DNA of 6,946 bases from JBAXGE01 sp044344145 (GCA_044344145.1 JBIJDM010000158.1:1-6946); one strand, 5' to 3'. Counted from the first letter of the stretch, positions 1 to 6,637 are shown. Numbers and translations are program-made. Notes: generated by a model from the letters alone, not told the origin.

Positions 1-1180
1 CCGCATGGAAAAGGGCCGGCTGAGTGTGGGCGAGGCCGTGACGTGTCAGTTGGCCAAGCAACGCCGGGCGATCATGCAGAACCACACCGCGACGCATCTG
101 GCCAACTGGGCCTTGCGTGAAGTATTGGGCGAGCATGTGCAGCAGAAGGGTTCGCTGGTGGATGCCGACAAACTGCGGTTTGACTTTGTGCATACCAAGG
201 CGCTGGAAACCGCGGAAGTGACTGCGGTGGAAGCGCATGTGAACCGCTGTGTCGCGGCCCAGATGCCGGTGTATATCGAATTGGCTCCGCAGGAGCAGGC
301 GCTGAAGATTCATGGCTTGCGTGCGGTGTTTGGCGAGAAGTATCCGCCGCAGGTGCGGGTGGTGGCGGTGGGCCAGCCGGTGGCGACGCTATTGGCCCAG
401 CCGGACAATCCGCAGTGGCGGCAATATTCGGTGGAATTCTGCGGCGGGACGCATCTGGGCAATACCAGCGAGGTTGAGCAGTTTGTGCTGGTTAGCGAAG
501 AAGCGGTCAGCAAAGGCATCCGCCGGGTTGTGGGGGTGACGGGGGCGCTGGCGAATGAAGTGGCAGCGCACGCGCGGACGGTGGAGCATTTGATTGCCCA
601 GGTGGCAAAGGTGCCCGAGGCGGAATTGACGGGTTTGCTGGCAGCGCTGCAGAAGGCACTGGCGGAAGAACTGCCGCTGCGGGTGCGCAAAGCGGCCCAG
701 GCGGCGGTGACCGAGGTGCAGGTGAAAATCCGGAATGCCCAAAAGGCATCGGCCAAGAGCGATCCCGCGGTGGATGCGCCAGCGCTGGAGCAGTTGCTGG
801 GTCAGGCGACCAAGGTGGGCGGGGCCACGCTGATTGTGGCCCAATTCAACGGGGTGTCGGCCGATGGCCTGCGCAGTGCGATGGATTGGTTGAAGAAGAA
901 ACATGGCGAGGGCAACATCGCGATTTTGCTGGGCTCGGATTTTGTGGATCAGGACAAGGATGGCAATCCGCTGCCGGCGAAGGCGAATCTGCTGGCGGCG
1001 GTGGGCGATCCGCTGATCGGCAAGCTCAAGGCGGGCGACTGGATTAAAGCGGTCGCGGCGCTGGTGGGCGGTTCGGGTGGCGGCCGGCCGCAGATGGCGA
1101 TGGCGGGGGGCAAAGACCCCACGCAACTGCCGCAGGCGCTGGCGGCGGGGCGGAGCTTTGCGGAAGGCAAGCTGGCCTGA
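1..1180 (+). CDS. alaS: Alanyl-tRNA synthetase, C-terminal part (5' end outside the window)
   Basis: This enzyme charges tRNA-Ala with alanine in the cytoplasm and hydrolyses mischarged Ser/Gly-tRNA-Ala in its editing domain. The window holds about the last 392 residues of a protein that is usually near 870-880, and the reading frame is open to the left edge. Numbering from the ATG at position 5 (an internal Met, not the start), the editing-domain metal-binding motifs are intact: HTATH at 27-31 (His27, His31) and CGGTH at 146-150 (Cys146, His150). NTSEV follows, then the GIRRVVGVTG stretch at 171-180. A helical, coiled-coil-like linker covers about 185-265. The C-terminal DHHA1 domain ends with the typical glycine-rich VGGSGGGRPQMAMAGG at 354-369. 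The catalytic aminoacylation domain lies upstream of the window. There is no sign of frameshift or decay. The gene ends just before a strong terminator, so it is transcribed separately from the downstream genes. Confidence 0.97.
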   Translation, partial: RMEKGRLSVGEAVTCQLAKQRRAIMQNHTATHLANWALREVLGEHVQQKGSLVDADKLRFDFVHTKALETAEVTAVEAHVNRCVAAQMPVYIELAPQEQALKIHGLRAVFGEKYPPQVRVVAVGQPVATLLAQPDNPQWRQYSVEFCGGTHLGNTSEVEQFVLVSEEAVSKGIRRVVGVTGALANEVAAHARTVEHLIAQVAKVPEAELTGLLAALQKALAEELPLRVRKAAQAAVTEVQVKIRNAQKASAKSDPAVDAPALEQLLGQATKVGGATLIVAQFNGVSADGLRSAMDWLKKKHGEGNIAILLGSDFVDQDKDGNPLPAKANLLAAVGDPLIGKLKAGDWIKAVAALVGGSGGGRPQMAMAGGKDPTQLPQALAAGRSFAEGKLA

Positions 1181-1210
1181 GCGTGAATGCGTAAGAGTAT
1201 GTAAATGCGA

Positions 1211-1242
1211 GGCCCGTCGGCGCGAGTCGGCGGGCCTTTTTT
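1211..1242 (+). terminator. Rho-independent terminator of alaS
   Basis: The stem pairs 1211-1221 with 1226-1236: 11 base pairs, mostly GC with two G-U wobbles, closed by a GCGA (GNRA) tetraloop at 1222-1225. Six T residues follow at 1237-1242. It starts 30 bases after the alaS stop codon, which is a normal position for an intrinsic terminator. Confidence 0.93.
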
Positions 1243-1360
1243 GTTGCGGGGTGGTTGCGTGAGATTGCCTGTAGAAGGGGTGGTGGGTAGACTGTGGGCG
1301 TGGCGTGTGGTGGTAATTGTGATGGTTGGACTTGCTTGGTGGAATTTGACATTACGCGTG

Positions 1361-1365
1361 AAAGG
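1361..1365 (+). promoter_or_regulatory. Ribosome binding site deciding the start of the 1375 gene
   Basis: AAAGG at 1361-1365 lies 9 bases before the ATG at 1375. The in-frame ATG at 1366 sits directly against the same AAAGG with no spacer, and the far-upstream ATG at 1294 would place a long extension ahead of the signal peptide. The 1375 start is therefore preferred. Confidence 0.55.
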
Positions 1366-1374
1366 ATGGAAGGC

Positions 1375-1935
1375 ATGTCGAACTACGTGCGGCAAATACG
1401 GTTGGTGTGGGTCGTTGTACTGACGGCGATGCTGGTGATTTTAGGGGCGTGTCGTAAGGCAACACCGGATGCGAGTGCTACGCTATTTTCGGATGAGAAC
1501 GCAGCGAAGTTATATTTTCGTGTTTACAGCAATAAAACTGCAGAGGGTGAAATTCAACTTTCTGGTCAGTTGCTAAACTCCGCACAGGAAACTGAATGTT
1601 TGTTGTCAGAAGTAATTGGGGGAACGGTAACTTCCTCAAATCGTCGCTTTCCCTTTGCCCGTGTTTGGAAGATTACAGCGGATCCGGAACAACAGCATAA
1701 TATTTCAAAATATATACAGCTATTCCCCACCAGGGGTGAAACAGTACGAATTGTGTGTGGGCATGAGTACGAGTTCCCTATCTACCGCATCACGAAAGAG
1801 GAAATAGAAATGTATGGTGATACGAAATCTGGAGTCGTTGAAGTAACGTGTTATACATTCATAATTGAATTGTATCGGGGAGTTTACAGAAGGCGAGAGG
1901 TGGAGCTGAAGGCAATAGTTCCTATACCATTTTGA
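1375..1935 (+). CDS. Small putative lipoprotein of unknown function
   Basis: The product is 186 residues. It starts with a short charged stretch (Arg6, Arg9) and a hydrophobic segment at about 10-23, followed by the lipobox L23-G24-A25-C26. Cys26 should be lipidated and become the mature N-terminus. The +2 residue is Arg, not Asp, so no inner-membrane retention signal is visible. The mature part alternates short hydrophobic and polar stretches, suggesting a beta-rich fold, and has three further cysteines (in TECLL, IVCGH and VTCYT). I recognise no family. The gene is much richer in AT than its neighbours: hand counts of four 60-base rows inside it (1501, 1561, 1801, 1861) give 22, 26, 21 and 26 G+C, against 38 in row 5101. 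It also uses codons such as TTA, ATA and CTA that the neighbours avoid, which may mean recent acquisition or weak selection. An extension upstream to 1294 is open but would put the lipobox too far from the N-terminus. It converges with the glycosyltransferase gene, with a 59-base gap that holds no convincing terminator. Confidence 0.75.
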   Translation: MSNYVRQIRLVWVVVLTAMLVILGACRKATPDASATLFSDENAAKLYFRVYSNKTAEGEIQLSGQLLNSAQETECLLSEVIGGTVTSSNRRFPFARVWKITADPEQQHNISKYIQLFPTRGETVRIVCGHEYEFPIYRITKEEIEMYGDTKSGVVEVTCYTFIIELYRGVYRRREVELKAIVPIPF

Positions 1936-1994
1936 CGTTACTCGCGAAATTGATTGTCAGCCAACAATGACCACGCCCGCAAACGGGGGGCCGA

Positions 1995-2777
1995 TTATTT
2001 CGAGGGCGTTTCAGATTCCAGTTCCGTGCCATATAGCACGGAGTACTTCAGAATCACACTCACAGTGGTTTTCCACGCGACGACCAGACCGAGACGGCCG
2101 TAGAGGAAACCGCCGCGGAATATATAGTATTTGACGAAGGTGAAGGGGGGGCGGAGGAGCAGGTCGGTCCAGCGGGCTTTTTTGCCGTTGCGTTGCATGG
2201 TCTGGGCGAGTTCGACAGCGTAATCGCGCAGCTTGATGGCGTCCACCACATCGCGCTGGTGGTAGGGGGTGAGGCGGTTGTGTTCCAGTGGGCCGCGTAA
2301 CTTCAGGCTGCGAAAGCCGGGTTTGGCCACGCGGCGTTCAGGAATGCTAACCGCGTCGGTGGTGACGCGCTGGCGGTGCATGAGCCGGGACTGGTAATCG
2401 GGGGACCAGCAGAGCAGATACCGCCTGGCAATATAGTTGCGGCGGGGCATTTCGAATAGGGCGACAGAAGCGAGTTGGGCTTCGTCCAACGCGGTGATTT
2501 CGTTACGCAAGGCCGGGCTGCATTCCTCATCGGCATCCAGCATCAGTACCCAGTCGTGCCGGCACAGGCTCGCGGCGTATTCGCGCTGCGGGCCATAGCC
2601 CCGCCAGTCCTGATGTTCCACCCGGGGGCGGCAGGGGTGGTTGCGGGCCAGGGTGAGGGTGTTATCGGTGGAGCCGGAATCCAGCACCACCACATCATCG
2701 CACCAGGCCACCGAGTCGAGGGCGAGGGTGATTTTGTCCTGTTCGTTACGGCAGATGATGCAGGCGGAAATCTTCAT
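1995..2777 (-). CDS. Family 2 glycosyltransferase, WaaE/KdtX-like
   Basis: This 260-residue protein probably transfers a sugar from a nucleotide-sugar donor to an envelope glycan such as a lipopolysaccharide core; the donor and acceptor cannot be read from sequence. Numbered from the ATG at 2777, the GT-A fold signatures are in order: N-terminal strand KISACIICRNE at 2-12, VVVLDSGSTDNT at 29-40 (nucleotide binding), DWRGYGPQRE at 57-66, and WVLMLDADEE at 76-85, which carries the Asp81-x-Asp83 metal-binding motif. The C-terminal part has the Arg-rich PRRNYIARR stretch and an amphipathic or hydrophobic tail (PFTFVKYYIFRGGFLYGR) as in the WaaE/KdtX group, suggesting peripheral attachment to the inner face of the membrane. 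Length is normal for that group. An upstream GTG at 2786 is in frame but has no Shine-Dalgarno sequence, while the ATG at 2777 begins at the conserved first strand, so I chose the ATG. The gene stands alone on the minus strand, divergent from the protease gene. Confidence 0.88.
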   Translation of the reverse strand: MKISACIICRNEQDKITLALDSVAWCDDVVVLDSGSTDNTLTLARNHPCRPRVEHQDWRGYGPQREYAASLCRHDWVLMLDADEECSPALRNEITALDEAQLASVALFEMPRRNYIARRYLLCWSPDYQSRLMHRQRVTTDAVSIPERRVAKPGFRSLKLRGPLEHNRLTPYHQRDVVDAIKLRDYAVELAQTMQRNGKKARWTDLLLRPPFTFVKYYIFRGGFLYGRLGLVVAWKTTVSVILKYSVLYGTELESETPSK

Positions 2778-2784
2778 ACCTGTC

Positions 2785-2790
2785 ACTATA
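2785..2790 (-). promoter_or_regulatory. Candidate -10 element for a leaderless glycosyltransferase mRNA
   Basis: Read on the minus strand, 2790 to 2785 is TATAGT, five of six matches to TATAAT, and only seven bases separate it from the ATG at 2777. Transcription from it would start at or next to the A of the ATG, giving a leaderless mRNA. That would fit the lack of a good ribosome binding site. I see no convincing -35 box 17 bases upstream, so this is tentative. Confidence 0.3.
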
Positions 2791-2820
2791 GCCTAGGGGG
2801 GAATATTTGCCTAGTTGGAA

Positions 2821-2844
2821 GGGCCGGGGGAGGGGGGCGGTGGG
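2821..2844 (+). other. G-run with potential G-quadruplex pattern
   Basis: On the plus strand the G runs are GGG at 2821-2823, five G at 2826-2830, six G at 2832-2837 and GGG at 2842-2844, with loops of 2, 1 and 4 bases. This fits the usual G3+N1-7 four-tract pattern. It lies in the gap between divergent genes, upstream of both starts. Whether it folds or acts in regulation is unknown. Confidence 0.45.
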
Positions 2845-2880
2845 CGTGAAAAACTTTTGATAGAAATGCCGGGGGTGGGA

Positions 2881-2909
2881 TTGGCAAAAGCGGAAAACGT
2901 GGTTATCGT
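2881..2909 (+). promoter_or_regulatory. Candidate sigma-70-type promoter for the protease gene pair
   Basis: TTGGCA at 2881-2886 (five of six matches to TTGACA) is followed after exactly 17 bases by TATCGT at 2904-2909 (four of six matches to TATAAT). It would give an untranslated leader of about 45 bases before the ATG at 2962. Position and spacing are right, but the -10 box is weak and nothing else confirms it. Confidence 0.3.
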
Positions 2910-2961
2910 AGCGGATGTGGACACAGGTTTCATTGGCCCATTCAAATACGAGCGTTTGGCT

Positions 2962-4365
2962 ATGCATAAATCAATCGTCGCCATCGGGGTAAGTGGTCTG
3001 GTTATGGTGGCTTTGGCGGGGTGTCAGGGGGGCGGTAAAACCGGCTCCACGACCCAGCCCGATGCCCTGACGCAGGCATTGGCATCATCGGCGGACTTCC
3101 GCAACATCGTGCAATATGCCAAGGATCGGGTCTTCCCGACCGTGGCGTTCATCAAGGTGCAGCAGGAAAGCATGGAAGGTGGCCGCAAGGTGACCCGCGA
3201 TATCGTGGGCAGCGGGGCGGTGATTTCGGCGACGGGGGAAATTCTGACCAACTGGCATGTGATTGATAAAGCCACCGAGGTGCGCGTGTTGCTGGCCGAT
3301 GGCCAGCATTATGATGCCACGGTGGTGGGTTCGGATAAAGATGTGGATTTGGCCTTGCTGCAACTGAAGATGCCCAAGGATGCCAAGCCGCTGCCGTTTG
3401 CGACGCTGGGGGCCTCGTCGGCGCTGCGTGAAGGCGATGTGGTGATGGCGATGGGGGCACCGCTGGGTTTGAGCCGGTCGGTATCGCTGGGGATTGTGTC
3501 GTGTACCAAGCGTTATCTGGCAGGGGTGTCGGAATATGTGCTGTGGTTGCAGAGCGATGCTTCGATCAGTCCGGGCAATTCGGGCGGGCCGTTGGTGAAT
3601 ACGCAGGGCGAGATTATCGGGGTGAATACCCGGGGTACGGGTACGGGGGATTTGGGCTTTGCCATTCCCAGTCAGACCATCAGCCAGATTCTGCCCATGC
3701 TGCGGAAAGAGGGCAAGGTGAATTGGGCTTGGACGGGGCTATATTTGCAGCCGCTGCATGATTTTGATCAGAATGTGTATTTTGAAGGCGATAATGGGGT
3801 GATGGTGGCCGATACCGAGGCGGATTCGCCGGCCCGCAAGGCGGGGCTGCAACCGCGCGACCGGATTGTTAAAATCGGCGAACAGACGGTGATGGGGATC
3901 ATGGCGGAAGACCTGCCGGATATCCGCCGGCATTTGGGGATGTTGGAAAAGAACCAGCCGGTGACCGTGACGCTGGTGCGGGCGGGCAAAGAAATGAAGA
4001 TCACGCTGACACCGACAGCCAAGGGAGATGTGGAAGGGGCCACGCTGGCGTGTGCGCGCTGGGATATGTCGCTCAAGACGATCAATCAGTTTGACAATCC
4101 GGACCTGTATTTCCACCGCAAGGCGGGGGTGTTTGTGTTCGGGCTGAAGTATCCGGGCAACGGGGCTACTTCGGGGCTGCGGAGTGAAGATATTGTGCTC
4201 AAGATTGACGGGCAGGAAGTCAACACGCTGGCCGATGTCAAACGGGTGCACGCCGAGACATTGGCGAATATTGACGCCAAGCCCCGGATTGTGTTTGTGG
4301 TATTGCGTAATGGACAAATGCGTCAGATCGTGGTGGATATTGCCACCGATTACAGTCGGGAATAA
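2962..4365 (+). CDS. HtrA/Deg-type serine protease lipoprotein with two PDZ domains
   Basis: This is a 467-residue trypsin-fold endopeptidase (family S1C) that should act on misfolded or signal proteins outside the cytoplasmic membrane. It begins with a lipoprotein signal peptide (hydrophobic 5-19, lipobox L18-A19-G20-C21) and a short Gly/Thr-rich tether containing STTQP. The protease domain covers about 45-252. His99 is in TNWHV, Asp129 in DKDVDLALL, and Ser207 in SPGNSGGPL, with spacing (30 and 78) like E. coli DegP (30 and 75). The LA loop is short, unlike DegP. PDZ1 is at about 257-352 (WTGLYLQPL serves as the carboxylate-binding region) and PDZ2 at about 366-462. Lipidation at Cys21 (+2 Gln) implies membrane anchoring, probably at the outer membrane. 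The frame is open back to 2815, but the lipobox fixes the start at 2962. The ribosome binding site there is weak. The next gene begins 31 bases after the stop and encodes a paralogue, so the two are probably one transcript. The protein is clearly HtrA-like, but orthology to degP, degQ or degS cannot be assigned. Confidence 0.93.
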   Translation: MHKSIVAIGVSGLVMVALAGCQGGGKTGSTTQPDALTQALASSADFRNIVQYAKDRVFPTVAFIKVQQESMEGGRKVTRDIVGSGAVISATGEILTNWHVIDKATEVRVLLADGQHYDATVVGSDKDVDLALLQLKMPKDAKPLPFATLGASSALREGDVVMAMGAPLGLSRSVSLGIVSCTKRYLAGVSEYVLWLQSDASISPGNSGGPLVNTQGEIIGVNTRGTGTGDLGFAIPSQTISQILPMLRKEGKVNWAWTGLYLQPLHDFDQNVYFEGDNGVMVADTEADSPARKAGLQPRDRIVKIGEQTVMGIMAEDLPDIRRHLGMLEKNQPVTVTLVRAGKEMKITLTPTAKGDVEGATLACARWDMSLKTINQFDNPDLYFHRKAGVFVFGLKYPGNGATSGLRSEDIVLKIDGQEVNTLADVKRVHAETLANIDAKPRIVFVVLRNGQMRQIVVDIATDYSRE

Positions 4366-4381
4366 GCATCCAGATTCTTTT

Positions 4382-4388
4382 GGAAAGG
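4382..4388 (+). promoter_or_regulatory. Strong ribosome binding site of the pseudoprotease gene
   Basis: GGAAAGG at 4382-4388 lies eight bases before the ATG at 4397, which begins a clear signal peptide. It is stronger than the site of the upstream protease gene, so the dead paralogue may be translated at least as well as the protease from the same mRNA. The ATG at 4390 is out of frame and too close to the site. Confidence 0.7.
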
Positions 4389-4396
4389 TATGAACT

Positions 4397-6577
4397 ATGC
4401 GCTGTCAGATTGTCGCTTATGTATTGGGCTTGGCTGTGGCTTCGGTGGGACTCATGCCGCTTATGGCACAGGAAGCCGCTACGGCTCCGGTAGCCACAGC
4501 GCCGGCGGTGGTGCCGGTATCCGCCGCGGTGCGCGGGGCCATGGCGAAGGTGTATTGGACATGGCAGTATGACAAGGGGGAATTGATGGGGGCCCCGGGG
4601 CTGCAACGGAACGTGGATGATTTCAACAGCAGCGAGGAATCCATCAAGCAGGAACGGCCGGTGCGGGTGGGCGGTTATCTGGTGGCGCCGGATCTGGTGT
4701 TGACGTATGACCCGGTCACGCCGGGGCGGTTTATCAAGCAGGTGGAGGTGGAAATCGGCGGGCAACGGCAAGTGGCCACACCGGCGGGGTACTTTGCCAA
4801 GGGTGACGGGATGTTGCTGAAGATCAAGCCGGTGGCGGGGGTGCAGCCACTGGTATTCAAGGCGGAAGGCAAGCCCAAGGGCGGGGTGGAATTTGCCCCG
4901 AATCAGGAACGCTGGGTGACCAAGCGCAGCGCGTGGCCGCAGAGCGAAGTGGTGACGGAAGCGGGGCGCGAATTCCGCGAATTCAGCCGGATGGAGTTGA
5001 TTTTGGATGCCGCCGGGGAACCGCTGGGCGTGGTGCAGCAGCATGAACTGGGCGAGGCGGACAAGTGGATGGGCAATCCGGCACAACTGCCGTATTTGCA
5101 GCCCGAGCAGATGGATAAGAAGCTGGCCGAAATCGGCAAGCTGGCGGCGGGGGGGATTGTGAAGGTGACGCTGAATTTCCGCACGCCCCGGCAGGGCGAA
5201 TCGGATGGCGACCGGGAAGATGCCATCAAGCCGGTGGTGTATGCACTGGGGTTGGTGACGGCGGCGGATCAGGTGGTGGTGTTGGAAAACATGAACGCCC
5301 GGACCACGGCGCGGCTGGAAAAAATCCGGATTCACGGGCCCAAGGATGAAGTGGTGGAGGCCCAGTTTGTGGCCTCGCTGAAGGATTTGGGGGCCATTGT
5401 GGTGCGTCCGGCGAAGGCCGTAGGCACACCGCTGGTGGCCAGTTCGCAGGATTTGCGGGCCCAGGTGGGCGATTTGCTGCCGTTGGCGGATTTGAGCATC
5501 AAAGGCGAGCAGCGGATTGAAAAACTGCTCTTTACCCGCATGGACACGCCGACACTGGGCAAGGGGGATATTGTGTATCCCGATACCTGGCATGAGCAGA
5601 ATCCCTTCGCCTTTAACATGGCGGGGGACTTGGTGTCGGTGCCCATGAATTTGCGGACCAAAGCCGCGGTGAAGGAACGCTGGTCGGACAGCAGCACCCG
5701 CGAGGTGGATTACCGCATGGTGCTGACGCATGCGAAGGATATTGTGAAATATGGCGACCCGAATAATACTCCGTTGACCGAAGAAGAACAAAATCAGGTC
5801 GCGTGGTTGGGGCTGGATTTGCAGCCGCTGAACGCGGAATTGGCGCGGGCCAATCAGGTGACCGAGCAAACCGGGGATGGCTCGACTGGCGCGATGGTGG
5901 CGTATGTCTATCCCGGTTCGCCGGCGGCGAAGGCGGGGATCAAGGAAGGCCAGATTCTGCTGCGGGTGCATGTGGCGGATCAGCCCAAGCCCATTGATGT
6001 GCAGATGGAATCGGATTTCCGCAGTGAGAACCGCTTCCCGTGGGATCGGCTGGGGACCGCGCCGGAAGAAGTGTTTGAACGCATCCCCACGCCGTGGGCG
6101 CCGGTGGAAAATCGTTTGATCCGCACGCTGACGGATTTGGGCTTTGGCACAGCCTTCAAAGTGGAAGTGGCCGATGGCGGCAAGGTCGAAATGAAGAGCC
6201 TGGAAGCAGTCAAGAGCCCCGCGCATTGGGGCACGGCCGCGAAGTTCAAGCACGAAGGGTTGGGTCTGACGGTCAAGAATATGACCTATGAAGTGCGGCG
6301 CTATCTGAAGCGCGAGGACAAGGACCCCGGCGTGGTGATTGCCCGGATTGAGTTGGGTTCCAAGGCGTCACAGGCGGGTTTGAAGCCGTTTGAATTCATC
6401 ACCCATGTGAACGATAAACCCGTGGCGGATGCCAAGGATTTTGACACGCTGACTAAGGGGCAGGACGAGGTCCGGCTGAATGTGACGCGGTTGAACCGGA
6501 ACCGGGTGGTGCGGGTCAAGATGAGTGCCACGACGCAACCGACAACGGCGCCGGCGTCGGTGCCCGTCGGAGAGTAA
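4397..6577 (+). CDS. Exported tandem HtrA-like pseudoprotease with two PDZ domains
   Basis: The 726-residue product has a Sec signal peptide (1-24, cleavage likely after PLMA24) and an Ala/Pro/Val linker (26-44). It has no lipobox, so it should be soluble outside the cytoplasmic membrane. Aligned by eye with the neighbouring protease, residues 45-215 form one trypsin-like domain and 253-425 a second. In domain 1 the catalytic His aligns with Pro106 and Ser with Arg198, while Asp is kept as Asp137. In domain 2 the triad aligns with Met299, Gly332 and Gln401. GNSGG is absent from both. Two PDZ domains follow: PDZ1 at 468-602, opening with WLGLDLQPL (the protease has WTGLYLQPL) and carrying an insertion of about 50 residues, then PDZ2 at 618-710. 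The tail is TTQPTTAPASVPVGE. The frame is intact over 2.2 kb, so this is a maintained protein and not a decayed gene. The likely role is a non-catalytic partner of the protease (adaptor, inhibitor, peptide sensor or scaffold). This is inferred from homology and the 31-base spacing. The domain 2 and PDZ assignments are firmer than domain 1. Confidence 0.85.
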   Translation: MRCQIVAYVLGLAVASVGLMPLMAQEAATAPVATAPAVVPVSAAVRGAMAKVYWTWQYDKGELMGAPGLQRNVDDFNSSEESIKQERPVRVGGYLVAPDLVLTYDPVTPGRFIKQVEVEIGGQRQVATPAGYFAKGDGMLLKIKPVAGVQPLVFKAEGKPKGGVEFAPNQERWVTKRSAWPQSEVVTEAGREFREFSRMELILDAAGEPLGVVQQHELGEADKWMGNPAQLPYLQPEQMDKKLAEIGKLAAGGIVKVTLNFRTPRQGESDGDREDAIKPVVYALGLVTAADQVVVLENMNARTTARLEKIRIHGPKDEVVEAQFVASLKDLGAIVVRPAKAVGTPLVASSQDLRAQVGDLLPLADLSIKGEQRIEKLLFTRMDTPTLGKGDIVYPDTWHEQNPFAFNMAGDLVSVPMNLRTKAAVKERWSDSSTREVDYRMVLTHAKDIVKYGDPNNTPLTEEEQNQVAWLGLDLQPLNAELARANQVTEQTGDGSTGAMVAYVYPGSPAAKAGIKEGQILLRVHVADQPKPIDVQMESDFRSENRFPWDRLGTAPEEVFERIPTPWAPVENRLIRTLTDLGFGTAFKVEVADGGKVEMKSLEAVKSPAHWGTAAKFKHEGLGLTVKNMTYEVRRYLKREDKDPGVVIARIELGSKASQAGLKPFEFITHVNDKPVADAKDFDTLTKGQDEVRLNVTRLNRNRVVRVKMSATTQPTTAPASVPVGE
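4967..4984 (+). repeat. Perfect 9-base tandem repeat inside the pseudoprotease gene
   Basis: CGCGAATTC occurs twice without a spacer, exactly in frame, and encodes REFREF at residues 191-196. It lies directly before the position where the catalytic serine motif would be in the first dead domain. Confidence 0.85.
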
Positions 6578-6603
6578 GCGCAGCGGACGTTATGTGGATC
6601 ATG

Positions 6604-6637
6604 ATGGGGCAGGCCGCGGGGTCTGCCCCATTTTATT
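6604..6637 (+). terminator. Rho-independent terminator after the protease/pseudoprotease pair
   Basis: The stem pairs 6605-6615 with 6620-6630 (11 pairs, one G-U wobble, outer TGGGGCAG against CTGCCCCA) around a GCGG loop. The A at 6604 can also pair with the first T of the tail. TTTTATT follows at 6631-6637. It begins 27 bases after the pseudoprotease stop codon and separates that transcript from the lipoprotein gene at 6665. Confidence 0.9.

Noticed and set aside
310..756. Several open frames opposite or shifted within alaS
   Set aside because: They overlap an intact, well-conserved gene and show only Ala/Arg/Ser-rich shadow sequence.
1080..1091. A 12-base perfect palindrome (GCGGCCGGCCGC) near the end of alaS
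   Set aside because: It lies in the codons for the conserved Gly-Gly-Arg-Pro of the DHHA1 domain and is explained by coding plus GC bias.
1265..1293. TTGCCT and TAGACT with a 17-base spacer as a promoter for the lipoprotein at 1375
   Set aside because: Each box matches only four of six consensus bases, and such matches are expected by chance in a gap of this size.
1294..1374. A longer start for the lipoprotein at 1375
   Set aside because: The added 27 residues are not hydrophobic signal sequence and would push the lipobox cysteine to about residue 53.
1936..1994. Short inverted repeats (ATTGT/ACAAT and CCCG/CGGG) between the convergent genes
   Set aside because: The stems are only 4-5 pairs and no T-tract follows on either strand, so they do not make a credible terminator.
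2815..2961. A 49-residue N-terminal extension of the protease
   Set aside because: It would bury the lipoprotein signal peptide inside the protein, and it translates the G-rich intergenic tract into low-complexity Gly/Glu sequence.
4238..6253. A 671-residue open frame on the minus strand, opposite the pseudoprotease gene
   Set aside because: The translation is rich in His, Arg, Pro and Gln with no domain pattern, as expected for the antisense of a GC-biased gene. The plus strand here encodes a signal peptide, PDZ domains and a good ribosome binding site.
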